Origin: Lewinella sp. IMCC34191
GTDB taxonomy: Bacteria > Bacteroidota > Bacteroidia > Chitinophagales > Saprospiraceae
Assembly: GCF_003390935.1 (NCBI RefSeq)
Contig: NZ_QNQZ01000002.1
Coordinates: forward strand, 617,033 to 681,032
Reading direction: 5' to 3'
DNA length: 64,000 nucleotides
Shown: one piece after another, positions 53,421 to 61,279 of the stretch
How the letters are laid out: each line of letters begins with the position of its first letter
How positions within the stretch are numbered: position 1 is the first letter of the stretch
Translations under genes and position numbers: made by a program
Notes under the pieces: model-generated
Databases searched by the model: none
What the model was told of the DNA's origin: nothing
What the model saw: only the letters and a program-made list of their open reading frames with translations

Positions 53421-53453
53421 AAAACCGGTTTCTCCTTCGGGGGGACCGGTTTT
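53421..53453 (+). terminator. Rho-independent terminator after transketolase
   Basis: AAAACCGGT, 15 nt, ACCGGTTTT, continuing into TTTATTT. Perfect 9-bp stem and a run of seven T; 92 bp after the stop. Confidence 0.85.
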
Positions 53454-53464
53454 TTTATTTGGTG

Positions 53465-53707
53465 AATTTTTGAAGGACTGAATTCGTGAATTGGCTGCGG
53501 TGTGGGGGGCTCGCCTGCGGCTCGGGGGTAAGGGTGAATTGTTGAGGGACTAGATGAGTGAATTGGCTGCCGCACGGCTTTGCTCGCCTTCGGCTCGGGG
53601 CTCAACACGGATTTCGCGGATTTTTTGCACGGATTACACACGGATTTTTCCCCGCAGGGTAGGTTTAGGTGACTTGCTTGTAATGGAATTGGATCTTTGA
53701 TGACTAC
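53465..53707 (-). repeat. Composite repeat R7, inverted copy of R6
   Basis: The reverse strand follows R6 word by word: GTAGTCATCAAAGATCCAAT, CAAGCAAGTCACCTAAACCT, ATCCGTGTGTAATCCGTGCA, GAGCCGAAGGCGAGCAAAGC, CCAATTCACTCATCTAGTCC. An extra ATTCAC tail is nearest the transketolase terminator (53465-53500). The gene-facing end again points at the gene, here on the left. Confidence 0.8.
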
Positions 53708-53928
53708 CCTCTCCCCCGGCCCCTCTCCAGCGGAGAGGGGTGACTCGGCCTGTTTGCTCTTCTTTAACCAGCTTACGGCAACCCGTAACGCCAGCTATCC
53801 AGCCGCAGCGACTTCACCGGGCCGGAACAGTACCTATCTCACGGATAATACAGCCGGTAAGTCACCTCGCGCCATGCAAATATGGGCCCCTCCCCCATTC
53901 GCCGCGTGGTTATAGGACGGGGGAGAGG
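53708..53928. mobile_element. 221-bp MITE-like element with terminal inverted repeats, copy 2
   Basis: Ends CCTCTCCCCCGGCCCCTCTC and GGACGGGGGAGAGG, as in 49201-49418. The near-end hairpin (CCCCTCTCCAGCGGAGAGGGG type) and GGGCCCCTCCCCCATTCGCC are also shared. It keeps the same plus-strand orientation as copy 1 although the flanking R6/R7 are inverted. Confidence 0.5.
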
Positions 53929-53949
53929 AAAACGACGCGAAGCGAGCAA

Positions 53950-54490
53950 AGCCAACCAAAATCCGTGCGAATCCGTGCCCTAATCCGCGAAATCCGTGTG
54001 AACCCCGCCGCAGGCAAAACGAGCGAAGCGAGCAGAGCCAACCAAAATCCGTGCGAATCCATACCCTAATCCGTGAAATCCGTGTGAACCCCGCCGCAGG
54101 CAAAACGAGCGAAGCGAGCAGAGCCGACCGAAATCCGTGCGAATCCGTGCCCTAATCCGCAAAATCCGTGTGAACCCCGCCGCAGGCAAAACGAACGAAG
54201 CGAGCAGAACCGACCAAAATCCGTGCGAATCCGTGCCCTAATCGGCGAAATCCGTGTGAACCCCGCCGCAGGCGAAAACGAGCGAAGCGGGCAAAGCCAA
54301 CCGAAATTCCGTGTGAACCCCGCCGCAGGCAAAAACGAGCGAAGCGAGCAGAACCAACCAAAATCCGTGCGAATCCGTGCCCTAATCCGCAAAATCCGTG
54401 TGAACCCCGCCGCAGGCAAAAACGAGCGAAGCGAGCAGAGCCGATCAAAATTACGTGAGAACCCCGCCGCAGGCGAAAACGAGCAAAGCG
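53950..54490 (+). repeat. Tandem array of 86-bp and 57-bp units
   Basis: The marker CCCCGCCGCAGGC occurs at 54003, 54089, 54175, 54261, 54318, 54405 and 54462. Long units hold ATCCGTGCGAATCCGTGCCC, TAATCCGCGAAATCCGTGTG, then AACGAGCGAAGCGAGC. The 57-bp units lack part of the first words. Words match R3, R4 and R6. The array ends with GGCAGCCATTCAGTCCTTC before the GNAT gene. No other gene lies in the 53329-54599 gap. Confidence 0.88.
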
Positions 54491-54599
54491 AGCCCCCTAC
54501 CGCGGCAGCCATTCAGTCCTTCATTAATTCACCCATTCAGTCCTTACCCCACGCCTCACTAATTCAAAAATTCAGTACTTCACCAATTAAATCCCCCCC

Positions 54600-55184
54600 A
54601 TGGAAGCACCCATCAAACTGACCCTGGCCCGCAAAGACTACCAGCTAAAGCAAATCCTGCAGCTGCAGAAGGCCAACCTCATGGAAAGCGTAGACGCCGA
54701 TACCGCGAGCACGCAAGGCTTCGTGACGGCTACCCACGACCTGTCCCTGCTGAAGCGGATGGCGGAGACCGCCGCCCCGGTGATCGCGATACGGGAACGG
54801 ACGGTGCTGGGGTACTGCCTGGCGATGGACCGATCGTTTGGGGAGGATGTGTCGGCGCTCACGTTTTTGATCAAGCGGCAGGACGGGTTGATGCACCGCG
54901 GGAAACTGCTCGGGGATAGCGAATACCTCATCATGGGGCAGATCTGCGTGGCCGAGGAAGCCCGGGGGAAGAAGCTGCCCGATCGCATGTATAAGTACAT
55001 GCGGGCCTGCTACCACCTGCGGTATACGTACTGCGTCACCGCCGTGGACGCGCGGAACACGCGGTCGCTACACGTACACCAGCGAGTGGGCTTCGAGGAG
55101 CTGGACCGCTTCCAGTCGCCGGACGGGCGGAACTGGGTACTCGTTATTTGGAATTGGCGCGACGGGATGGAGGGCTTTGAATAG
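54600..55184 (+). CDS. GNAT family N-acetyltransferase
   Basis: A 194-residue acetyl-CoA-dependent transferase with unknown substrate. The GNAT core is seen as PVIAIRERTVLGYCLAMDRS, then EYLIMGQICVAEEARGKKLP (the V-x-x-x-x-R-G-K acetyl-CoA loop, about 117-131) and the C-terminal YCVTAVDARNTRSLHVHQRV GFEEL segment. No signal or membrane helix. It starts right after the ATTCAC-type repeat tail, and its last 41 bp overlap the convergent lipoprotein gene. Confidence 0.88.
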   Translation: MEAPIKLTLARKDYQLKQILQLQKANLMESVDADTASTQGFVTATHDLSLLKRMAETAAPVIAIRERTVLGYCLAMDRSFGEDVSALTFLIKRQDGLMHRGKLLGDSEYLIMGQICVAEEARGKKLPDRMYKYMRACYHLRYTYCVTAVDARNTRSLHVHQRVGFEELDRFQSPDGRNWVLVIWNWRDGMEGFE

Positions 55185-55641
55185 CTAGCCGCAGGTCGTT
55201 GCACTCGGTATAAGGGAGCTGGGGGATGAGATTTTCCCCACCGTCGGTGAGGTGGAGGAAGAAGTCGCTCTCCAGGTCGACGATGATGAGTTGTTCGCCG
55301 AGGTAGATGAGCTTGGCGCGGTCGATGGCAGGGGGAAAGTGGATGGCTTCCTCGACGTCCACGGTGATCTGGCGGGTGGAGCCCTTCTTCTTGGCGGGCG
55401 TGAAGGTGAAGGACAGGCGATCTTCTTCGCCCATCTCCTGCATGCGGGTTTCCGTGATCTCGCCGATGGCGGCGAAGGCACGGTCGGCCTCGGGGGCGTC
55501 GTCGTCCAGGTAGTAGTTGTAGTTGTCGACCAGCAATTCCGCATCGACGCCGGCGACCGGGAGCTGCGAATCGTCATCGCTACAGGCGGACAGGGTGAGC
55601 GCAAGGCACAGGACGGCCAGGGCTAGGCGGGTAGAAAGCAT
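55144..55641 (-). CDS. Small lipoprotein of unknown function
   Basis: ATG 55641 gives 165 residues with a lipoprotein signal (MLSTRLALAVLCLALTLSAC); an upstream in-frame start lacks signal character. The mature part is acidic and beta-rich (LLVDNYNYYLDDDAPEADRA, RLSFTFTPAKKKGSTRQITV, LIYLGEQLIIVDLESDFFLH). No family is recognised. It ends inside the GNAT gene on the opposite strand (41-bp overlap), in a different frame, and both look genuinely coding. Confidence 0.72.
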   Translation of the reverse strand: MLSTRLALAVLCLALTLSACSDDDSQLPVAGVDAELLVDNYNYYLDDDAPEADRAFAAIGEITETRMQEMGEEDRLSFTFTPAKKKGSTRQITVDVEEAIHFPPAIDRAKLIYLGEQLIIVDLESDFFLHLTDGGENLIPQLPYTECNDLRLAIQSPPSRRANSK

Positions 55642-55898
55642 GTTGTTGGTTTTAGCAAATCGACGAAGGCGCTCTGAATGTACCGCCTTTTGATTGGAAT
55701 AGCAAGGGGGCTTCGCGATCATGAAGAGAAAGGTGCAAATAATTCTCCACATGATCTCCGGCAGAGCACAAGCAATTTATTGATGGAATATGCCCCGAAT
55801 GATCTATCAAATGTTCTAATCTATCGATTCAGCGCAGAATATTGTAGAATAATGAGGGTATGTGACTTGAAACGGCTAACTCCGTGCACTAGTTTCAC

Positions 55899-55910
55899 AC
55901 AATCGATTGT
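55899..55910 (+). promoter_or_regulatory. Putative operator ACAATCGATTGT upstream of CE15
   Basis: A perfect 12-bp palindrome 18 bp before the CE15 start. The core CAATCGATTG is the same as at 14829-14840 before GH115, and again a TA-nn-TT-type box (TAGTTTCA) lies directly upstream. Confidence 0.55.
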
Positions 55911-55928
55911 CGATCATAATAACCACCC

Positions 55929-57947
55929 ATGCAAAAAATGCTATACCGCCTATTTTTCATCCCCCTTGTGGCCCTGCTGTCCGTCGGGACGCTGCAGAGC
56001 CAGGACGTTCCCTTGGTGTACGACCAGGAAAACACCGGTGCCGACTGCCCGGATCCGACCCTACCCGCCCTGGAGGACCTGCCCGTCGTGGAACCCCTCA
56101 CCGATCCCTTCCTGTCGTCCGACGGTACCACCCGGGACCTCATCTTCGCCAACTGGGAATGCCGCCGCAACGAAATCCGCGCCGAGATCGAGCACTACGA
56201 GATCGGCGAGAAACCCGGCGCGCCGGATGAGCTCACGGCCGCCTACACCCCGGCGGACTGCATGCTCACCGTCAACGTCACCGTGGGGGAAAACACCCTG
56301 ACCCTGACCTCCCAAATCGTTCTTCCGGAGGGCGACGGTCCCTTCCCCATGGTCATCGGGATGGGCGGCCCTACGGGAAGCCTCCCGGTAGACATCTTCG
56401 CCAGCCGCGACATCGCCCGCATGGGCTTCAACTTCGGCCAGGTGATGGCACACACCCAGACCCGCGGCAACGAACCCATCAATTCCCTCTATCCCGACCT
56501 AACCTACATCGGCGCGTACAGCGCCTGGTCGTGGGGCGTCAGCCGACTGATCGACGGCCTGGAACTGGTCGCCGGCGAAGTGCCGGTCGACCTACAGCAC
56601 CTCGCGGTGACGGGCTGTTCCTTCGCCGGTAAGATGGCCCTCTTCGCCAGTGCCTTCGACGAACGCATCGCCCTCACCATCGCCCAGGAGTCGGGCGGGG
56701 GTGGCGCCGCCGCCTGGCGGGTATCCGAGACCCTCGGCAACGTCGAGACACTGGGCAACACCAGCCGGGCGTGGTTCATCGAGGATCTTTTCGACTTCAC
56801 CAATGACGTGCCCCGCCTCCCCTACGATCACCACGAGCTGATGGCGATGGTGGCCCCACGGGCACTGCTTGTACTGGGCAATCCGGACTTCGAATGGCTG
56901 GCCGATGAGTCGGGCTATGTATCCAGTCGGGCCGCGCACGAGGTCTGGAAGGCCTTCGGCGTCGAGGACCGCTTCGGCTTTTCCATCGTCGGCGGACACG
57001 GCCACTGCGCGCTGCCCGAGGTCCAGATGCCAGAAGTGGAGGCCTTCGTGGAGAAATTCATGCTGGGTAACGAGGACGCGAATACCGACGTCACCGTCCA
57101 CCCCTACGAAGACGTCAACTACGAGCGCTGGTACGAGTGGTGGGGCACGGACGATGCGACCTTCCCGGCCCGCGATACGACGGGCGACCGCCTGCAGACC
57201 TACGAGATCGAATGCGCGCCCTACATCGGTACGGACTGGGTGCTCGGCATGGACGAAGCCGCCTCCAACACCGGCTACCTGACGGTGACCGCCGGTCTGG
57301 GGTCCGTCCCCGAAGCCCCCACGGATTCATCGGCCTACATCGTCCTGCCCTTCTCCGTCGATACCTCCGGTTCCTTCACGGTCTACGGCCGCGTGAATTG
57401 CCCCTCCGCCGACGATGACTCCTTCTGGGTAAAGGTGGACGACGGCGACTTCTCGGTGCAGAACGGCCTGACCACCACCGGCTGGCAGTGGGAGCGCATG
57501 GGCAGCTTCGACCTCGAGCCGGGAGACCACGAACTGACCATCGCCTACCGCGAGGACGGCGCCCTGCTCGACAAGATCGCCATCCAGAACTACCCTGACG
57601 CCCCGGATTCCACCTCACTGGTGGCCGCCACCCTGTGTACGGTCGACACCACGAGTACCTCCGTCAGCATACTGCATCCGGCCGACGGCTATACCCTCCG
57701 GCAAAACTTCCCGAACCCATTCGGTAATCAGACGACCATCGCCTTCACCCTGCCGACCAGCAGCTACGTATCCCTTCGGGTATTCAACGTGGCCGGTAGG
57801 CAGGTCGCCGAACTGGCCGATAACGTCTACCCCGCCGGCGAGACCACCCTCCCCTTCCAGGCGAGCGGCCTGCCCGACGGCACCTATTACTACACCTTCC
57901 GCGCGGGTACGTACACCGCCACCGGTAAGATGATCCACAGACGATAG
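55929..57947 (+). CDS. Glucuronoyl esterase-like CE15 protein with T9SS sorting domain
   Basis: A 672-residue secreted esterase predicted to cut ester links between glucuronoxylan and lignin. The signal peptide is residues 1-25 (FFIPLVALLSVGTLQSQ). The alpha/beta hydrolase (about 60-390) shows VTGCSFAGKMALFASAFDER with the nucleophile Ser near 230, TIAQESGGGGAAAWR with an acidic residue near 252, and VGGHGHCALPEVQ with His near 358, the CE15 triad pattern. A carbohydrate-binding-like sandwich follows (about 410-570). The C-terminus (about 590-672, LRQNFPNPFGNQTTIAFTLP ... GKMIHRR) is a type A sorting domain for type IX secretion. So it is probably surface-bound or released. Confidence 0.87.
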   Translation: MQKMLYRLFFIPLVALLSVGTLQSQDVPLVYDQENTGADCPDPTLPALEDLPVVEPLTDPFLSSDGTTRDLIFANWECRRNEIRAEIEHYEIGEKPGAPDELTAAYTPADCMLTVNVTVGENTLTLTSQIVLPEGDGPFPMVIGMGGPTGSLPVDIFASRDIARMGFNFGQVMAHTQTRGNEPINSLYPDLTYIGAYSAWSWGVSRLIDGLELVAGEVPVDLQHLAVTGCSFAGKMALFASAFDERIALTIAQESGGGGAAAWRVSETLGNVETLGNTSRAWFIEDLFDFTNDVPRLPYDHHELMAMVAPRALLVLGNPDFEWLADESGYVSSRAAHEVWKAFGVEDRFGFSIVGGHGHCALPEVQMPEVEAFVEKFMLGNEDANTDVTVHPYEDVNYERWYEWWGTDDATFPARDTTGDRLQTYEIECAPYIGTDWVLGMDEAASNTGYLTVTAGLGSVPEAPTDSSAYIVLPFSVDTSGSFTVYGRVNCPSADDDSFWVKVDDGDFSVQNGLTTTGWQWERMGSFDLEPGDHELTIAYREDGALLDKIAIQNYPDAPDSTSLVAATLCTVDTTSTSVSILHPADGYTLRQNFPNPFGNQTTIAFTLPTSSYVSLRVFNVAGRQVAELADNVYPAGETTLPFQASGLPDGTYYYTFRAGTYTATGKMIHRR

Positions 57948-58015
57948 CGGTAGCTCGGGGGCGGGCAACCAGCGGACGATGTTGCGGGTTATTCATGTAG
58001 CTACACCGAATTGTC

Positions 58016-58888
58016 ATGAACTACCGTACCGTCGCCAACGTCTTGCCCGCCCACGAACTGAGCATGGGCATCCTGAAGGTCTACCAGCCCCTGCCCACGC
58101 AGCGGGTGGACCAGGTCGATCCCTTCCTGCTGCTGCACCACTTCGGTCCGGTGGCGGTGGAGGCCGGCGGACGCGATCCGCTTGACCTGGGCCCCCACCC
58201 CCACCGCGGCTTCGAGCCGGTGACTTTTCTGTACCGGGGCGGCATCCGGCACCGCGACAGCCGCAGCAACACCGGTTACCTGCAGGCCGGCGACGTACAG
58301 TGGATGACGGCCGGTCGCGGCATCATCCACAGTGAGCGCGCCAGCAAGGCCTTCATGGAGACCGGCGGCACGCTGGAGGGCATCCAGCTCTGGGTTAACC
58401 TCGCCCCGGACGATAAGATGGTCCAGCCCCGCTACCAGGACCTCAAGGCAGCGGACATCCCCACCGTGGATTTGGGCGGCGGAGCGCAGGTAAAGGTGGT
58501 CGCCGGCAACCTGGACGGCACCCCCGGAGCGGCCCGAACCTATACCCCGCTCAACGCCTGGCAACTGACCCTCGCCCCCGGCGCGACGGCCGACCTGCAC
58601 GTACCGGAAGACCACAACCTAGCCGCCTACCTCCTGGATGGCGGCATCGCCTCCTCCTCCGGATTCGACAACCCTGCCCGCACCCTGCTCCACTACCGCA
58701 ACGACGGCGAGGGCATCCGGCTATTTAATACCGGAAGCGATACCGCCCGCGCCCTGATCCTTAGCGGCGCGCCGATCGGCGAACCGGTGGTGAGCCACGG
58801 TCCGTACGTCATGAACACCCAAACGGAGATCATGCAGGCGATGCGCGATTACGGTCAGGGGAAGTTCGGCTTCTACGTGGAGGAGTAG
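58016..58888 (+). CDS. Pirin family protein
   Basis: A 290-residue bicupin. The N-terminal cupin has the metal ligands in LGPHPHRGFEPVTFLYRGGI and TAGRGIIHSERAS, with DSRSNTGYLQAGDVQWM between. The C-terminal cupin is less conserved (LTLAPGATADLHVPEDHNLA, RALILSGAPIGEPVVSHGPY). Known pirins bind Fe(II), and some act as quercetin dioxygenases or transcription cofactors; the actual role here is open. It begins 68 bp after CE15. The segment coding GGGAQVK contains the 13-bp core of the dispersed 20-bp repeat. Confidence 0.93.
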   Translation: MNYRTVANVLPAHELSMGILKVYQPLPTQRVDQVDPFLLLHHFGPVAVEAGGRDPLDLGPHPHRGFEPVTFLYRGGIRHRDSRSNTGYLQAGDVQWMTAGRGIIHSERASKAFMETGGTLEGIQLWVNLAPDDKMVQPRYQDLKAADIPTVDLGGGAQVKVVAGNLDGTPGAARTYTPLNAWQLTLAPGATADLHVPEDHNLAAYLLDGGIASSSGFDNPARTLLHYRNDGEGIRLFNTGSDTARALILSGAPIGEPVVSHGPYVMNTQTEIMQAMRDYGQGKFGFYVEE

Positions 58889-58908
58889 GCCGGCCCGCCG
58901 CAAGGGCC

Positions 58909-58916
58909 TATCTTGG
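58909..58916 (+). promoter_or_regulatory. Putative -7 promoter box TATCTTGG
   Basis: Close to TAnnTTTG, 21 bp upstream of the T9SS protein at 58938, in the 49-bp gap after the pirin gene. Confidence 0.35.
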
Positions 58917-58937
58917 GCAGGTACCCTACCCTGTTCC

Positions 58938-59939
58938 ATGTACACCCCTCCTCTGCCCTTTTTCGTTGTCCTGTCCCTCATTATCGCGGCACTGCTCGTC
59001 AGTCATCGGGTCAAGGCCCAGGAGTTCGCTCCGCTGGGCGCGACGTGGACCTACGAGGTCGGCGACGAGACGCCTAACCTGGAGGTGGTCGCTATCCAAT
59101 TCACCGCGGATCGGGACACGGTACTGGCCGGCCGCTCGGCCCGGGTGATCGAAGGAGCCAACCTCTACGACAACGGCGTCTGGCAGCCCATCGGTAGCGA
59201 GATCGTGACCGGCAACTTCGACTCGGTCTATGTCTGGATCCAGGACTCCTTCCACCTCATCTTCGACTTCACGGTCGCGGCGGGCGATACGGTCGTGGTG
59301 ACCGAGCAACCCTTTCGCGGCTTCTTCTATCCAGTCAACCAAGACTACGACCCCTTCACCTACCAAGTAGACAGCGTGCGCACGGAAACGATCGCGGGCG
59401 ACGACCTCCTGCTCCAGTACGTATCGTACCCGGACACCACCTACGACGAAAATATCACGCAGTGGGGGTTCCTCAACGGCACGGAATACGGCGGCGACGT
59501 TCCGGGCCAGGTCCTGCAGGGTGTTGGTTCCCTGGGCCGGGAAAGCATGCTGGGCACCACTGCCGGCCTCACCTACATCGGCCTCTACAGCCCCGACCGC
59601 CTGACCTGCTACCGCGATGCTACCCGCGACTACCGCTTCCGGGGCGTAGACTGCGAGGCCCTGATCGCTCGGTACACGGACCCCAGCAGCGTAGAAACCA
59701 TCAAAGCCTTCAAAGGCCGCATCTACCCCAACCCCTTTGCCTCCACCCTCCACGTGGAGCCGGCACCGGGTTCGGTCATCCGCCAAATCGTCGTCCGCGA
59801 CCTCCTGGGGCGGACGGTGGCCCGGCGGGTCGGCGGTGATGGGCCGCTGGATTTATCGCGGCTGGTGGCGGGTACGTATCAGGTGATCGTCTTGGATGGG
59901 GAGGGAGTTTGGAGGGTGGTCCGGGTGGTGAAGCGTTAG
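58938..59939 (+). CDS. Secreted protein with type IX sorting domain
   Basis: A 333-residue protein. The signal peptide (PFFVVLSLIIAALLVSHRVKA) is followed by FAPLGATWTYEVGDE, an opening common in Bacteroidota secreted proteins of unknown role. Mature beta-rich sequence (about 30-255) follows. The C-terminal sorting domain begins near 258 (GRIYPNPFASTLHVEP) and ends with YQVIVLDGEGVWRVVRVVKR. No catalytic motif is seen. Cargo for the type IX system, as is the CE15 protein two genes upstream. Confidence 0.85.
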   Translation: MYTPPLPFFVVLSLIIAALLVSHRVKAQEFAPLGATWTYEVGDETPNLEVVAIQFTADRDTVLAGRSARVIEGANLYDNGVWQPIGSEIVTGNFDSVYVWIQDSFHLIFDFTVAAGDTVVVTEQPFRGFFYPVNQDYDPFTYQVDSVRTETIAGDDLLLQYVSYPDTTYDENITQWGFLNGTEYGGDVPGQVLQGVGSLGRESMLGTTAGLTYIGLYSPDRLTCYRDATRDYRFRGVDCEALIARYTDPSSVETIKAFKGRIYPNPFASTLHVEPAPGSVIRQIVVRDLLGRTVARRVGGDGPLDLSRLVAGTYQVIVLDGEGVWRVVRVVKR

Positions 59940-60403
59940 GGGGCGTATTCTTTGACAAGTAGCCCACACTGACCCTAGGCGCGCGAGCTCGTCGTACCGA
60001 AGTGGGCGGCGGAGCGCAGGTAAATAGCTATTCAACGATACGCGTGCCGGCATCTATTCCAGATTCATTTTCGGTTGAGATGGACGAGCCTAGTACACTA
60101 GCCTATTTCGTAATACATCGCGTAGAGGCTATATACCCGTCAGTGGATAGACCGTTTACGGAGTTGGTTTGCTTTATCTTCGGGTTGCGTGTTAGGTGCT
60201 GCATAGAGTGTATACCCGTCAATAATTGCGGGGCCATTGGGTGTATATGCGCAATGCGTTTGCAGGATTGTTGGGCGAAACAACTGCCATTAAAGGCAAG
60301 CCGAAGGAATTCGACATTCAATGAAAACTTATAACAAATCAGCCATAAATTATGGCAAAATTTCGGCGTAGTTCCAAATTTAATGTAGTAATAATTATTT
60401 GTC
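59940..60403. other. 464-bp gap at the left edge of the AT-rich island
   Basis: No convincing gene. It contains the 13-bp core GGCGGAGCGCAGG at 60008 and a direct repeat TATACCCGTCA at 60132 and 60211. Base composition drops from GC-rich to AT-rich across it, so it probably holds the island junction. Confidence 0.5.
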
Positions 60404-61054
60404 ATGAAAATATGTATTCACTGTGCTGAATTTATCGATGGAGAGTCGACTAAATGTACAAGTTGTGGAAATGTACCTAGTATACCGACTGTAATTTATA
60501 ACTTCTCTGAAGATGCGGTTTCATATGGCTATCAGTACAGAATAAGGTATGAGGATCAGGTGAAAAAATATGGCAGAGTTAGAATCATGTACTCTCTGCC
60601 AGGAATACACGAACTATTTATATTTCTAGCTGGTGCTGCTTTAAGTGGAATTGTTGGAAATATTTCTACAGACGGATTTAAAGCATTATGCAATAAGATT
60701 TTGCGACAATTGAGAAATGTCCAACCCGACAATAGTCTCGATGAGATTTTGAATTTACTCAACGATGAAAATAAACTAATTGAATTTTATGAATACGTTC
60801 AGGCATACTATCATGATATGCCGCATATCAATAGAGAAGTTATGATTGCGCTACGTCAAGAAAGATTAGCGAATGCTGTGTCTGATCTTATAAAGGAAGA
60901 TCAAAATCTTTCGCCTGGACAAGCGGTACGTATAGCGATGAGTAAGCCTGATAATCAAAATATGTACACCAAACCATCGATTGATGAATTAAAGGTGATT
61001 ATGGATTGTTACAGAAACTTGAATAGTGATTCAAAAAATAATGATGCGCATTAG
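60404..61054 (+). CDS. Zinc-ribbon protein with hydrophobic central segment
   Basis: A 216-residue protein in AT-rich DNA. Residues 1-21 form a C4 zinc ribbon (CIHC at 4-7, CTSC at 18-21). A central Gly/Ala-rich hydrophobic stretch (GIHELFIFLAGAALSGIVGN, about 64-84) may be a membrane or packing helix. The C-terminal half is helical and charged (NSLDEILNLLNDENKLIEFY, EVMIALRQERLANAVSDLIK). I do not recognise a family. Codon use is clearly different from the genes to the left (A/T third positions), which supports horizontal origin. A 225-bp AT-rich gap separates it from the HEPN-like gene. Confidence 0.7.
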   Translation: MKICIHCAEFIDGESTKCTSCGNVPSIPTVIYNFSEDAVSYGYQYRIRYEDQVKKYGRVRIMYSLPGIHELFIFLAGAALSGIVGNISTDGFKALCNKILRQLRNVQPDNSLDEILNLLNDENKLIEFYEYVQAYYHDMPHINREVMIALRQERLANAVSDLIKEDQNLSPGQAVRIAMSKPDNQNMYTKPSIDELKVIMDCYRNLNSDSKNNDAH

Positions 61055-61279
61055 TGTTGTATGCAAGACGCTGGCATCGAATTTTCAACTCAAATACATT
61101 TACTAAGATTTTCAATTTAGGTGTTTATGCGTCACCAGCAAAATGAATCTTACAATTGTGTAAATTAGCAGATTATTTTAAACTTGTCATTAAAGCTAGT
61201 TTATAATTTATTTATAGCATTCCGATATTATTCTTTGTCCCATTATAATGAGTTTTAACAAAAACAATTAAAATTAGGA

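Noticed and set aside
49201..53928. Composite transposon around the transketolase genes
   Set aside because: The flanking elements have no transposase and no clear target duplications, and the inner genes are housekeeping. Reported only as inverted repeats.
60002..60334. 110-codon frame at the island junction
   Set aside because: Cys-rich, irregular translation spanning the composition change and a dispersed 13-mer. No domain and no leader.
60160..60403. Integron attC-like site (GTTAGGT at 60191)
   Set aside because: No matching left-hand core or paired inner boxes, and the following genes are not each trailed by such a site. No integrase in view.
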